64,000 nucleotides of DNA from Polytrichum commune (lineage: Eukaryota > Streptophyta > Polytrichopsida > Polytrichales > Polytrichaceae): the NCBI GenBank assembly GCA_950295325.1, contig OX485804.1, positions 56,730,001-56,794,000 of the forward strand. The letters run 5' to 3'. The translations under genes were made by a program, and so were the position numbers. The notes under the pieces were generated by a model. It saw nothing but the letters and a program-made list of their open reading frames with translations, did not search any database and was not told the DNA's origin. The first letter of the stretch is position 1. The number at the start of each line of letters is the position of its first letter. Positions 37,291-49,534 of this stretch are shown here, piece by piece.

Positions 37291-37301
37291 TTTATGGCCT
37301 A

Positions 37302-39904
37302 TTGAGGAGGAATACCTATCGTTTTAGAGGAATCTATAGAATATACCTCCAACGAATGAAAGCAACACCGGAAGATGTCAACATGTAACTAGTTGGATTT
37401 AGAATCACTAGGATCTTGACCAACTATGCCCAAGAACTTCCTAGGCACTAGTCCGAAGTCAGCCTTCGACCTTCAGATTCAAATACACACACCCTAAAGT
37501 CCGTAATATCAACCTCCATAATGTCACACTTTCTGCTATCTCAAAACCCTAGGGAACGGATGTTCGTAGTTCAACTCTCACTCCTTGTTGTCACATTTCT
37601 CTCCCTTATCCCACGAAATTTGTCATTAATGCAAACCACCCAAGGAGTCAACCCACACCCTCGCATTGCGCCATGTGTCAACATGTGGAGTGTCACCTTC
37701 TTCTTCTTATGCCACTTGTTGCATGGTGGTGCATGTGTCCACCACATCGCCTGGGAAGGCCAAGTGGAGTGGACCACACTAGCGTAGGTGGCGGGAGAAC
37801 GAATTCAAATCGTCCTCACATCTCCTCTGTGTTATCCCATAATGTCACATGCTACACTGATTCTATAGCATCACGCGTCCATGTTAACACTACAAAGCTC
37901 CGTAATATCACGTGCAGTTTGGTTGCCATAGGTGTGATACTACGGAGTTTAGAGTGTATTATTGGTGGAGTCTCCACATGGCTGATGAAGACATAATGGA
38001 ATCCACTGAGGTGAGCATGTGAAGCTGCACACATCACCTCCTCCCCCGCCACCGATGCTGCATGGAATGGACACATACATAAACCCACCTCATGTGGATT
38101 TCCGGAGTCTCGCATTCCATGAGACCATGAGTTCCCGGTTGACCTAGACACAAGGACTCGGGCCCATCCCGTGCCCCCCCCCCCCCCCCCTTTTCTTCTT
38201 TTTCCTTCTTCCCCCCTTGGGCTCATTATTCTAATCATTGAGAGAATTAGTGGTGCGACCGAATCCACCATATATAGCTGACAACCTCGTGACATTGGAG
38301 GTCTTCTTAGTCATGTACTACTAGTCTTGGTAAAGTGTCTAGATGGGAGACGTCGGGACGTCTCGTCACCAACTTATGGCATGTAATCTTCTCATGGGAT
38401 GAGCCACGTGCTAAATTAACTTCTCATAATGACGATGGAATGACATGTTGCATGATGCAATCACATGGCGAAGCCGGGTTGATAACTATTGCAATGACCA
38501 AAATTGGGTGCTACAAAATCCCCTACCTATGCCGAAGAAAAAGAACACAACACTATTCACTCATGCTTGGCCATTTCAGAAGATGAGTTGTATTTCAAGG
38601 GTCTCTATTGAAAATTAAAATAGAAGAGATCCTAAAGCTTCTAGTGCTAGTAGGTTTAGTGTAATGAGTGGTGACTTTTTTTGGTAACTGAATCACATAT
38701 GCAAATATGAACGTGCATGTGTTATATGCATATAGGTGGGAAATTAATTTCTTTGTGAGACTGATGGCAATCACTAGCGCAACAATGACTTGAGAAACTA
38801 TAAGACGTACCCACTTGAACAAGAGGCGGACGATGCTCACATTATCTAGAGCATATTATGACAAAGGATGTTTTCAATGTGCGCTTGAAGTTTTGAGTGA
38901 CCAACAACTACATCTACAAAAATTACATGTAATATTATGTGTAGCCTACATGCAAACTTAAAACATACCACAAATGCACAATCCCTTCTTGGTAATGTTT
39001 TGCAATGGGTTTCCTTGAATCTTGAAGGGTTAGGATACAAGAGCCAAACATAATGTTCTCACCCAAACTAATGCCCATCCCTCTTGGACTCTGTGATAAT
39101 CCAACCCTACCAAATTCGATTCATAATGCATAGAGAGTTTCACAAAGAGAAGATTGTCACGATGGGACACCCTCTTTCACAAAATGCTATGGTATCATCG
39201 CATTATCCAGTGTAAGGCACTAGCCCAAATGCATTGCACATGTAAGAACCCCTCAAGCTCTTGCCCTTAGGAGCTACTTACATGTGGAAGGGCACTTGGA
39301 CCCGTGCATCACCCTATACATACATTGTTGAACATAATACAATGACTTTTTGTTGTTGTATGTAACTTACAAATGCTCAAAAGGCTGTGTAAATGCTGTA
39401 AGTATCATATACCTAGGTGATGTATTGTGCAATGATTCGAGAATACAAGCATTACTTTTTCTTTCTGTTTCTTCTTGCTTGTAGCAGCAACATGCGGCTC
39501 ACATTAAACAAAATTAGAGAAAAAAAATGCAATAAATAGGGTATTGATGAGAAATTTTACCATGACATATCAACGTTTTATCAGAAAGCTTTGTGACGAG
39601 TATTATATTTCCTTTGTTTAGCAACAACTGATCTCCTCTGCTCGGGGCCCATTTGTGGGCACTTAAAACACCAAATTATGTATGTATGTATGTATGTTGT
39701 GGCCAACAACCAAATGCAATGAGACTCCGGGCACATATATAATAAAGTGTCCACTTATTATACAAACCCCATGCTCACTCGTCGTTTGTGTCAGCCCGGC
39801 TCGTGACCTGAAATGGTCTAAAAGCCTCCCACAAGCCTTTTGAGAGTCCCCATCAAGCCAGCATGGGGATGCTACACGCTTTGTGGGTGGACACAGAACA
39901 GGCA
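37302..39904. other. Intergenic stretch
   Basis: C17 lies at 38174-38190 and (TATG)n at 39677-39697. Frames at 37.5-38.3 kb overlap in opposite directions with no domain. No gene can be supported. Confidence 0.5.
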
Positions 39905-40813
39905 GTGGGTTTGAACTAAGGTCCAAGACCAAAGAAACTCTAAAATCAAGCGACCCTATTGGTCAAGGGGCATTTCTTTCAGGCCCGAGGAGGTGCACGA
40001 AGGGGTTGTTTACACCATGGACCATGAAGTTGTCCCAAGGCCTTGTAAAATCTGTGATTGGTTGTTGAACTCGTCCTGGGGCCACTTCAGTTTACGTCAA
40101 GGAACAAATGTCAGAGTGGCCATGGGGTTTAAGGTCCCCAAAAGACATATTTTAAGGCTTACATTATCCACTGACATGGTCCAAGAGGTTTTGCGGTGGG
40201 CGAGGCAAAAGAAGTGCTCTGATAAAAAAAAGGGCCCATGGCAAAGAAATAATGTTATAGAAATAGAAGATGAAGGCAAGATGACAAAAAAATGGTCAAA
40301 CTTTTTTTTCTTTTCCAAAACTTCCTTTTTTGGATAGATATTGAAAAAAATCAGCACATTCACCTTTGGTGCATGGTCATTCGTCTTGGTCCACATTCGG
40401 TTTACACGTTTATACCTAGTGAGGGGCCCAAAGGCTTTGTATATTGATTATGTAAGAAATTGGACCATGAAGTCAGACCATGGAAAAGGTCATCTTCCAT
40501 GGTCCGACTTCATGGTCCATGATGTGAACCCGCCCTAAGTGGTTCATATTGAAGAAAATCCTCCTCCTTGTTTAAAAGATCCATTTTCTAGCTTGGATTC
40601 AATATGTTGTCCAAAATGAAGGTCCATCAACCCTTGAAAGACCAAGGAATTCAATAAACAGTCAATTACATAACATCTATGAGTCTTACCAAGTGTAAAA
40701 GACACACTCTTCAATATATGTTTTTGAGTTATATATTTGTGTACATTGTCTTATGCCATAACCAAATCTAAATTATATTCACTGGTGACATTCATGATCA
40801 AATTACTGAATAT

Positions 40814-40847
<34 letters not shown>

Positions 40848-41220
40848 GCAACCAATAACATCTAGGTTATTTGTTTTAATGCAAATCTTCAATAACTTAG
40901 AGGTATTCAATACGCATAATATGTTTGGTTCGAGTTTGGCTAGGCATGTGTATGGTATAGTGGGACATGTGCATCGGAATAACCATGGTGGAAAAACACC
41001 CACATACCTTAGGTGCCCATTTATGATCAAGCACCAAATTAGGCACATCTACTTTAGGCATCGTTTTCCCAAATACGTTGTGTTAAAGCATGCCAGATAT
41101 GAGAAGCTCAGCTCATATGAGGGCTCTTCGCATAGATCGGTGGGTGTGCATGTGAAGGGGTGTTTCATTTTGATCCCAAGTTTCCTGGACCCAGATCCCG
41201 GAACCCTACAGTAAATGAAA
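39905..41220. repeat. Composite repeat with a nested MITE
   Basis: The start (GTCCAAGACCAAAGAAACTC) and the end (CCCAAGTTTCCTGGACCCA) both recur in the shorter 29104-29420 copy, so I read this as one dispersed element enlarged by insertions, one of them 40002-40535. (TAGA)n lies at 40813-40847. Confidence 0.4.
40002..40535. mobile_element. 534-bp Harbinger-like MITE
   Basis: GGGGTTGTTTACACCATGGA at the left and, inverted, GGGCGGGTTCACATCATGGA at the right are followed on both sides by CCATGAAG. The flanking triplets are GAA and TAA, as at 25.7 kb. Near the right end CATGAAGTC...GACTTCATG makes a second internal palindrome. Confidence 0.6.
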
Positions 41221-41839
41221 GCCGCCCTAGATTAGGTAAGAAGAGAATGTAGAGACGCGGTTTCGGATTGGCCTAGTGCCACTCCAATTACAGACAACAC
41301 TTTGTCTTCCCCATGCCCAAATTTAAAGCCAAGATTAATGCTGGGCTCCGGGTACGTACATATATACCCAATCCCCCTCTCTTTCAACTTACAGACAAAA
41401 CCATCTGCTAGCTCCCTCCTCGATCTTATGCGCCCCATGGAGCTTCTCATTATTATTGGATTACACATTCCAAGGCAAGGCCAGATTTCTGAGGAGCATG
41501 TATCTATGTACCTCTAGCTAGCCTCCTTACAAGATATATGGAGTTCTTGTTGTACTCGGCCTCCCAAGTTCGCATTGGTCATGCAACATTCCCTCACTCG
41601 ATGGGGATCTCCTCATTGTGTGTCACATATTACGTAAATAAATGAGTATATATAGGTAGGTATATATATATATATAGGTAGGTGGGTGTGTACAAAGTTG
41701 TTTTGCCCCGGCCTCCATATTGTTGCTTGCTAAGCACTGCAAAATGGGATTGCTTCATTCACGAGCGTACCCCTCATCCATCCATATTTAAAGGCCAATG
41801 GTGCGCGGGTATTAGGGTTCAACATGCGGCTTGGGTTTT

Positions 41840-42070
41840 TGTGGAGTCTACGTGAATTTGTTGGAGTTTATTCGTTATGGATGAAGGGGCTCTAGTTAAA
41901 AACAAGTCTCCTCTGTCTTCTCCCCCTCGTCTCTTTCTTCTCCCTCCTTACAGTTCGAGGATTGATTTATTCCAATTAGATCTCACTAAGTTAGTTTATT
42001 TGAGGTTTCTGATGTTATTTATGAAGGCGGCTCCTTTAGAATCGACGTTCTTAGGCTATAGAATAGTGTG
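41840..42070 (+). repeat. ATGGATGAAGGGG repeat, copy 3, with a short frame
   Basis: The longest copy: ATG at 41877 opens a 64-residue frame (MDEGALVKNKSPLSSPPRLF...). GATTTATTCCAATTAGAT parallels GATTTATTCTGATTGAAT of copy 1. A TATA-like ATATTTAAA lies near 41785. It may be the leader of a decayed transposon; no domain is recognised. Confidence 0.4.
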
Positions 42071-42792
42071 ATACGTTTTTGCCTTCTTAATGGGTGGGTT
42101 TATGTGGGCACGATGGATCTTTGACCTCAACTTGGGTATCGATAAGGGTGTGTATACAAGTGCGAAACATACGACCCGAACAATATCACATCCTTCAATG
42201 CCAATTTTGATACCCACTTCATATTTCCACATATATCATCGTAAAACATCATGGTAACACCTTCCTAATTCTTGTACATCTTATGGACGTTTCTAATACC
42301 ATGACCCGCATAATACCATATTTTAAGTTGTAGTTTGTTTTCGTTTTCCCAAAAACCTTCACTGATATATGGTGTATTGAAAACCAAAAAACGGGTGCCT
42401 GCACAGCATTGGTTGAGGCATATCTCTCGCAAGGCGCATGGTTTGTGATTAGTTCTTCTCAACTTTAGTCGGATAGCCTAAGTTGGGATCAATGAAGCAA
42501 GCTAATTCCAATGTCCAAAATCGATTCCGGGAACCGCCATTTCAAGTGTTCCCGACCGTTCCCCGATGGATGAATGAAACTCAACAGGTACGCTCGCCAT
42601 TGAACCATTCCAACTAGGGGTATTCATTTGAGTGCTTTTCACCTGGCATCCGTGTATAAGCTTCGCCCCATCTTCCTTCCTTGTAGGCCGGCTCATTTAC
42701 ACGAGAATCTCATTTGACTCAAGCCCACTCACCAATTTACACCAGGCCGGGGAACATTATGATGAGTCCCACGAACCACAATGGGTTTCGAT

Positions 42793-42838
<46 letters not shown>

Positions 42839-42841
42839 TAT

Positions 42842-42872
<31 letters not shown>

Positions 42873-43457
42873 TGTATACATGTATACATACATACCGGCG
42901 ATCGACTTACTCACCGCAGTCGTCCTCTATGTGAAAGGACACCGCAAAAGCATCTGGAAACCCACATGATAAGTTAGTAGTCGATAGAAGGAAAGAAGAA
43001 GGGACGGGAATGAACTATATGATGGAGTGAGTGTACTTTATCACAGGCCGGCCGGTGTTGGTCAAATGTGGCGGGAACACCACCGGGGAACATGTCGGGA
43101 ACGCAAGCCACTTATGGGGGAGGACTTGGAAGGGAGGGAACCTTCTGTGCACACGGCGAAGTCAGGACACCACCTAACGCCCTCGTCATAAAGTCACGGT
43201 CCTGAGCTCAGTCCCGGGTGGCCGGTCCTCATGACTCATTCAACGACTTCCCGGGGGTCATCAGGGCTCAGGACCTCGGTTGTGGACTTGACTCACCCCC
43301 CCCCCCCCCCACCACCCAGTTTCTTGTGTCTTCTTGTGTCTGCATGCGCTGATTGAGGGTTGGACTCCAGTCATGTTCCGCCAATCTACTCCTTATTGTA
43401 TTTCCCCTTACTGTTTGTGTGTATAGTTGGTCTACGAAAGGCATCGGACAAACTTAC
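42071..43457. other. Intergenic stretch with dinucleotide repeats
   Basis: (TA)n, (CA)n and CATACA units fill about 42797-42895. C15 lies at 43296-43310. TTCCCGACCGTTCCCCG near 42553 and CGGGGAACATGTCGGGAA near 43085 are inverted relatives. No gene seen. Confidence 0.5.
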
Positions 43458-43970
43458 CCCTACAGTAGAGGCGCCCATAACCAATCACTCAAGGAAGAGA
43501 TTTTGCGCCTCTAACGGAAATTAGTGTGAATATTTGAAGCCCAAAATTGGTCCGAACACATTATATTGAAGAGTACACCAATGTTGAAGAGTATGTCACG
43601 GCTGTTCATTTTGATAAGAATTTCTTCTCATTTTAGCACTTGAAACGGGGACATGTGTCATGGCATTATTGATTCCCTGGTGATACCAAAACCGAAGTTG
43701 GAGACGTAGGGTTAGTTTCCATGCAGGGTTGCTTTGCCCACCGGATTCTAGTGGAAATGTAGAATTTACCTTGTAGCATCTACGTTTCCACTAGAATCTG
43801 GTGGGCAAAGCGGCTTACATGAAAACTGACCCTTGGAAGCCGTGAAACATGAAACCTTATTTTTACCACCCACGATATGAAATTACCGAAATCAATCCCA
43901 ACTTGATCGGAAGTATGGCGCCCCATAGATTGTATCTTGATTGGGAATAGGTGATTTTACTCTACACTTT
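43458..43970 (+). repeat. Dispersed repeat, copy 2 (see 4550-5150)
   Basis: Colinear with copy 1, including the MITE at the same internal site. Confidence 0.7.
43709..43832. mobile_element. Hairpin MITE, 124 bp
   Basis: GGGTTAGTTTCCATG at the left and CATGAAAACTGACCC at the right. GGATTCTAGTGGAAATGTAG pairs with CTACGTTTCCACTAGAATC. The flanks GTA and TTG are worn from TTA. Confidence 0.7.
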
Positions 43971-44060
43971 GACACACTAGTATCATCAAAGGGGTTATTT
44001 CTTATCAGGAAATGTGAGTCCCAAAAGAAAGTGGCTCCTTGCTAGGAAACAACTACATTT

Positions 44061-44276
44061 ATTATCCCAATTGGTGCGTGTCACTATTCGGAATTATATA
44101 TTGCAAAATGTCTTACTCAGGAGTTCAATTCTTAATCATGAAAGTTCAATAGGTTGTTTGGGGGTTGTTCGGACATTATAGAACATAAACGATTCTGCTT
44201 GGTACAATATGCATTCTCATTGCATAGTTCTAGCACTATGTAACTCCAAATAATAACACACACTAATTGGGATAAT
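44061..44276. mobile_element. 216-bp MITE with 35-bp inverted ends
   Basis: ATTATCCCAATTGGTGCGTG at the left and, inverted, ATTATCCCAATTAGTGTGTG at the right continue in matching sequence to about 35 bp. No sure target duplication is seen. Confidence 0.65.
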
Positions 44277-44559
44277 CATTGTACACTAATAGAGACCCAT
44301 TATTGTGGGCCACAATTATTCTCTAGAGCCCATGCTAATTCTCATAATGAAAATTGATGTGGGCCATGTTAATTGATAACCCACCTCTAAGTCTATAGTA
44401 CGTAGGAATTAGCATGGGTACAAACATGGTTATTCTAGATAATTAATTTGGGTGATTATTTGTTTTTGTGCTACTTTTGATCTAAGGTGACGATTTTTTT
44501 TACATAAGGTGTTGGTTGGAAGTCTTCATGAAGACTGAGGAGAAGACCCATGACTAGTT

Positions 44560-45145
44560 AGTGTACTTAAGCTTGAGTTGGATGCCATGTTGGTCTAGTA
44601 TTCTCTTATGTTTTTTTAATACCACTCGGGTATCTACAATGACAACTTTACATTTTCTTGATATCATTAACGTATTGGGGATATATGTGGATATTTTCTT
44701 TCTCATACCATTCGGGCCTATACACCATGCAAGATTCTCATATATAGATAAAAGTGTTCTAGTATCATTATGGTTTAGAACGATGTTGACCCAAACAATA
44801 ACTCAGGCGTACAAAGATTCTTTCACATTATATATCAATACGGCATTACATTTTAGGTACCCATGGGTAGCTTCTTTATTTTGATGCATCATGCATGTTG
44901 ATTATTGATATCATGGGTTTGATTGCAACTCGGAGTAATTTAGCGGTTACCTGGAAAGTGTGCCCAAGGATGGGGATTGTTTCTTGATTCCCCTTGGGGC
45001 TCCTATCGTGGGTTGTTAATTTCCCCCTTGGTGATTGTACTAGTTATTTTTGCAATTGAATCTTTCCAATTTATACCCCAAAAAAGATTATTGATGACAT
45101 TTACTTGCATGTATATTGATCCAACATTGGTTTAGACCAACGATC
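44560..45145 (+). repeat. Dispersed repeat family, copy B
   Basis: Colinear with copies at 27830 and 56430, with an extra segment of about 190 bp near 44885-45090. Confidence 0.6.
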
Positions 45146-46099
45146 ATCACAAAGGAAGGGTGGAAACCCCCCATCAATTTGGAAATTACCTTTATCTAAA
45201 GCACTTTCACAATGGTAAGGTCATCGTCACTTTTAGTATTGTATTTACCAGGTAAATACATTCACACTTGTTGAGGACAAAGAAAATTTCCATAAAGAAT
45301 GGTTAAAAGTCAACGGACCCTCACCAACTTGGAAATTACTTTCCATTCACTTTTTGACACAATTCGCACATTCGATCTAGAAGAAATGGATAGGTTGGGG
45401 TTGAACAAACCATAGTACTATACTAAATATCAAGAGGAAAACTTCTTCTAACTATTAACACTTCATATCGGGCATGTAATTATTGTATACAAGGATCTAT
45501 GATGTTGGTGCCCTATACTGCAGACAAAAAACATGGTAAGGGCCCTAAAAATCCCTCATCCACATTCACATTGGGTCCTAGAGTCAAGGAATGACGGCCA
45601 AGACAAGTTGGTAGGCAAGAAGGCATGGGTAAGGTATGCCCATTGCCGGGGGGCCTTTGGCCTTGGGTGGCATTGAGGTCCACAACAATTGTCATGCTCC
45701 CAAGCGATGTCTTGTCCTATGTGTGGGTAAATGTAAAAGCTACAAAAGTATTGTGTCTTGATTTATGTATATATCTCAAAACCAAATGTATGCACATTGT
45801 ACGACCAACCAACGAAAGAGAAAGCCACATGGATACTCAACAACAACATATAGCCATGACACCCACCACCCACCCAACTCATGCATTGTCCCCCATTAAG
45901 AAATATTATTTTACTTCCAAACATTCCGAAGATTTCTCTCGCAAATAAAGATGATCAGATTGCACCAATCATTCCCTTTGGTGTTAGCACCTTCTGGCAA
46001 ATCCACAAGTTGTACACCGATCACTAACATCAAGGGATGTTAAATTAGGTAACTTAACTTTAGTTTAGAGGGGAGTAGGCTTTCTACCCGCTTCGTACA
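45146..46099. other. Intergenic stretch
   Basis: No gene seen. Short frames at 45513-45948 on both strands have no domain. Confidence 0.5.
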
Positions 46100-48866
46100 T
46101 TCACTCTATATGAGTACCTCAAGTTAGGGGTTCCACGATCAAAATCAATCTACACAACACATAACGTTTTACAAATGTCGAAGCTAAGAGTCTATTTGGT
46201 CAAAGATTGTAAGGTGTTGATGGTAGATCTTCTCATGAAGGAGTTGAAACTATGATTATAGACATATGTTGAATTTGAGCACAATAGCTTGTGTTTCCCA
46301 GACTCTACAATAGAAGATTGATTGATCAAAGAAGGTTATGGTATTATGGGTGGAGACTGAAGACCGTTGTTATGAAAGTAAACTAATATTTTTGTGGAGA
46401 AAATAACACTTATGACGCATCCCAACATTGATCCATCATTTGGAAATTCGGGGGAAATTCATGTCATAACATTATTCATTTGGATGTTGTTTTGTTTCTT
46501 TTGTTTTGTTTATTTTTGTTTGGGTCCCCTCATTATTTTTATTTCTAGTCGTATTGAGCTCGGCTTCTCATAATCAAAATGAAGTCGACATAATCTCAAA
46601 ATCACAAAGATTCAATCTGAGCACAATAGATAGCTCTCGTTTGCGAGGGCCAACAATACAAGATTGCTTGCAGCCTGCATAATGTTATCATAACATTATT
46701 CAAATTCATAACAATGTTATGTGGGACTAACAATATTTCACGGAATACTCCCCACATTCATTCCGTTATGAGGTTCATGGTTGTGGGTGAAATCTTCAGA
46801 AACTTAGCTAAATTATGGAAGAAAAATGTTCCTCTCATGACGGTGCATGGGTTGTGTTGATGACCATGGATGTAAATTTGCCCACAACACAAGACTACTG
46901 CTCACACAAATAAGGTAATCTCTTGCGTTTGTGGGTGGATGGCATAAGGAATGTTGTTGTGGAGGTAAAATCATCTTCCGGGGGACTCGGGACCGTGCAT
47001 TCAGTCCCTTATCTTAATCGGACATCTATATTTGAGTGATTTGGAAAACAACCTTGATTTTGATTTGTCAATCATCTTGTACTCATCGAGTGTTTCATAT
47101 TCTAGGGGAAGAGGGCTAATCGAAAAAGTAACCATTTAGGATCCATGTATCTTAATGATGGGTGTTGTTCAACAAAGATCCCAATAAAAGATTTTCACAT
47201 TTAGGTGAGGTACATTGATGTCACCCTATCCCGAGTTGCACCAAGTTGGTTTTATCATATTTAGATTGAAATAAAGAGGATCACATACATTACATTTGAG
47301 CACAACAACATGCATTTGCTAATACCCACACCACAAGCCTACTTGGCCAATATAATGATGTTATGGTTTTTTGAGTGTATATTCAAGAATGATCATTAGG
47401 TTATGGTGGTAAAATAATCCTCGAGGAAGTTTCATGATGGTGCATGGGCTGTTTAGTTATAGGTGTTGTTGAACAAAGATGCATAGTTTAAATGTTCATA
47501 TTCAACTTCAATACAATTTTCTCCTCTACTCCTAGTCGCATCAAGTTGGGGTTCACATATTTGGATTGAAATCAAGAGAATTAAATTATAAGTTTGTTTT
47601 GAAGCACAATAGATACCTTGCATTTCCTAAAGGTCCACGATCAAAGACTGGTCAACCAATTTTTATTTATTTTTGTTATGGTTTTGTGGGTGAAAGCTCG
47701 AGAATGTTATAATTGTGGTAAAAGGAGTCCTCCATAGAGATGAGACTCCACTTGGGACGGTGCATGAGTTGTGTAATAAAGGGTGTTGTTGAACAAAGAT
47801 TCATAAATAAAATATTTCTATTCAATTAAGGAACATGGATGGTATCTTTCTATTCATGGTTGCGTCAAGTTGGACTTCACATATTGAAATCAAGAGAATC
47901 ACATTGTAGGTTCGATTTAAGCATAATAATTGCATTTTAGGCAGGACTATCAACACAACCCTTTATGACCAAAAACAAATGTCATGGGTTTGTGTGTGGA
48001 AGTTGAGGAATGTTATTATTACTTTATGTTGGTAAAACAATCCTCCAGGGAGACTCGGGACACCTAGTGCATGAGTTGTGTACCCAATTGTCATGGGTGT
48101 TTTTGAACAAAGACCCATAATTTAAAGATTCACATCCAACTATAGTGTGTTAATGTGTTTCTATTCCTAGTTGCATCGAGTTTGGCATCAAAAAATCAAA
48201 TTGAAATCAAGAGCTCACATTATAAGTTTGATTTTAGCACAAGGATTTGCATTTTCCAAGGGCCCACAACTCAAGCCTCCTTTGACTGAATAACAATGTC
48301 ATGAGTTTGTGGGTGGAAGTACAAGAATGGATTACTATACTATGGTGGTAAAACAATCCTCCGGGGAGACTCGGGACGCCCGGTGCATGGGTTGTGCAAG
48401 TACCTAAATGTCACGGGTGTTGTTGAAATCAAGAGAGTCACATTACAAGGTTTGTTTTGAGCATGATTGCGTGCATTTCCCCGAGGCCCATAACGCAAGC
48501 CGCCTCGACTGAGTAACAATGCTATGGATTTGTGGGTGGGGGCTTAAAAATGTGATTACTATACTACGGTGGTAAAACAATCCTTTGGGAAAAGGCGGGA
48601 CGGTGCATGGTTGTGTAAGCACCCACCTAGGTGTCACCGGTGTTGTTGAAATCAAGAGAATCACATTATAAAGTTCGATTTGAACACAATAGCTTGCGTT
48701 GTCCCCGAGGCCCACAACACAAGCCTCATTGACCAAATAACAATGTCATGGGTTTGTGGGTGGAAGCACAAGAATGATATTACAATACTATGGTGGTAAA
48801 ACAATCCCGCGGGGGACTCGGGTCGCCCCGTGCATGGGTGTGTGTAAGTAGCTCCTAGCTAGGTGT
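46100..48866 (+). repeat. Tandem satellite-like array ending at the PLATZ promoter
   Basis: Landmarks GAAATCAAGAGAATCACATT, GGCCCACAACACAAGCC, ATGTCATGGGTTTGTGGGTG, TATGGTGGTAAAACAATCC, GACTCGGGAC and GTGCATGGGTTGTG recur in this order. The GTGCATG landmark is at about 47439, 47759, 48067, 48382, 48602 and 48831, so the period is near 310-320 bp and then near 225 bp after loss of a segment. Copies before 47.1 kb are much more diverged, back to about 46.1 kb. No frame is conserved. Confidence 0.8.
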
Positions 48867-48870
48867 CTCG

Positions 48871-48930
48871 GGATGGCATGGCATGGCATGGCATGGGATG
48901 GGATGGGATGGGGTGGGATGCGATGGGAGA
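48871..48930 (+). repeat. ATGGC/ATGGG pentanucleotide repeat
   Basis: Tandem ATGGC units passing into ATGGG units, about 610 bp upstream of the PLATZ ATG. Confidence 0.8.
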
Positions 48931-49534
48931 CGATGACATGGCACGCTGGCGAGCTTCCGGGCAAGCTTCGCGGGAGGCGGAAGAGGCAGGCGAAAGCGAG
49001 CTTGCAGGCAAGGGCAGGGAGGCTGGCCTGGCCTATTTCTCCTCGCAGGCGGCCACAAGGAAAGCCAGCGACGACGGTCAAAAGGCCCAGCCCGCCGCAA
49101 ACCATCCCCAAACATCATTAACAAACGCAGGTGACAGGAGAGACGAGGAGAGAAGAGGAGAGAACCCAACACAATCGTCGCACTACACCCGGAACAGAGC
49201 ACGGAGACCTTTCTTCAGGGACGCTCGTCGGAAGTGCGGAATTTCGCCTGTGAGGAAGCGTTGAGGACCAGAATTGGGAAGCAGAGAGGCCACATTGAGT
49301 GACTTGCGGGCGACGCTAGTGTACGCGTGTAGAATTACTTGAAAGTGCGGTGAAAGTCGGTGAGGAGAGCTCCTTTTCCTGCGCATTGGACCGCAGGAGC
49401 GCAAGCGTGGGATCCAGAGCGGAGCGTTCGAGTTCTAGTGTTGAGTGCGTTTTGGTTGTGACGTGTGTGTGAATTGTGAGTGCTTTGGTGGTGTCGGTTT
49501 CGGTTTGGGAGTTGCGCATTGGGAGAATTGCACA
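48931..49534 (+). promoter_or_regulatory. GC-rich promoter and 5' leader region of the PLATZ gene
   Basis: Base composition rises sharply compared with the array upstream, and no TE homology is seen. Frames on both strands here are chance. The frame is open upstream of the PLATZ ATG to 49445, but that begins with GTG. Confidence 0.45.

Larger units (their letters stand above)
36053..37301. mobile_element. 1249-bp non-autonomous hAT-like element with hairpin-rich ends
   Basis: The left end CAGGGCATAAAATTGACACC (36053 on) and, inverted, the right end TAGGCCATAAATTTGACACC (37280-37301) match at 19 of 22 bases including the final CT. An exact 8-bp duplication TTGAGGAG lies at 36045-36052 and 37302-37309. 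Both ends carry tandem hairpins of GGACACCC...GGGTGTCC: about four near 36108-36237 and two to three at 37203-37290. An inverted pair of ATTCGTTAATTTG type lies at 36787-36806 and 37012-37036. There is no transposase frame. Eight-bp sites and C/T-A-G-G termini fit hAT. Confidence 0.82.

Noticed and set aside
42632-42977. Frames with Ile/Tyr/Thr/His runs
   Set aside because: They translate the TA/CA microsatellite.
48788-49264. Long frames on both strands upstream of the PLATZ gene
   Set aside because: They are driven by the ATGGC/ATGGG repeat and GC-rich leader, and have no domains.
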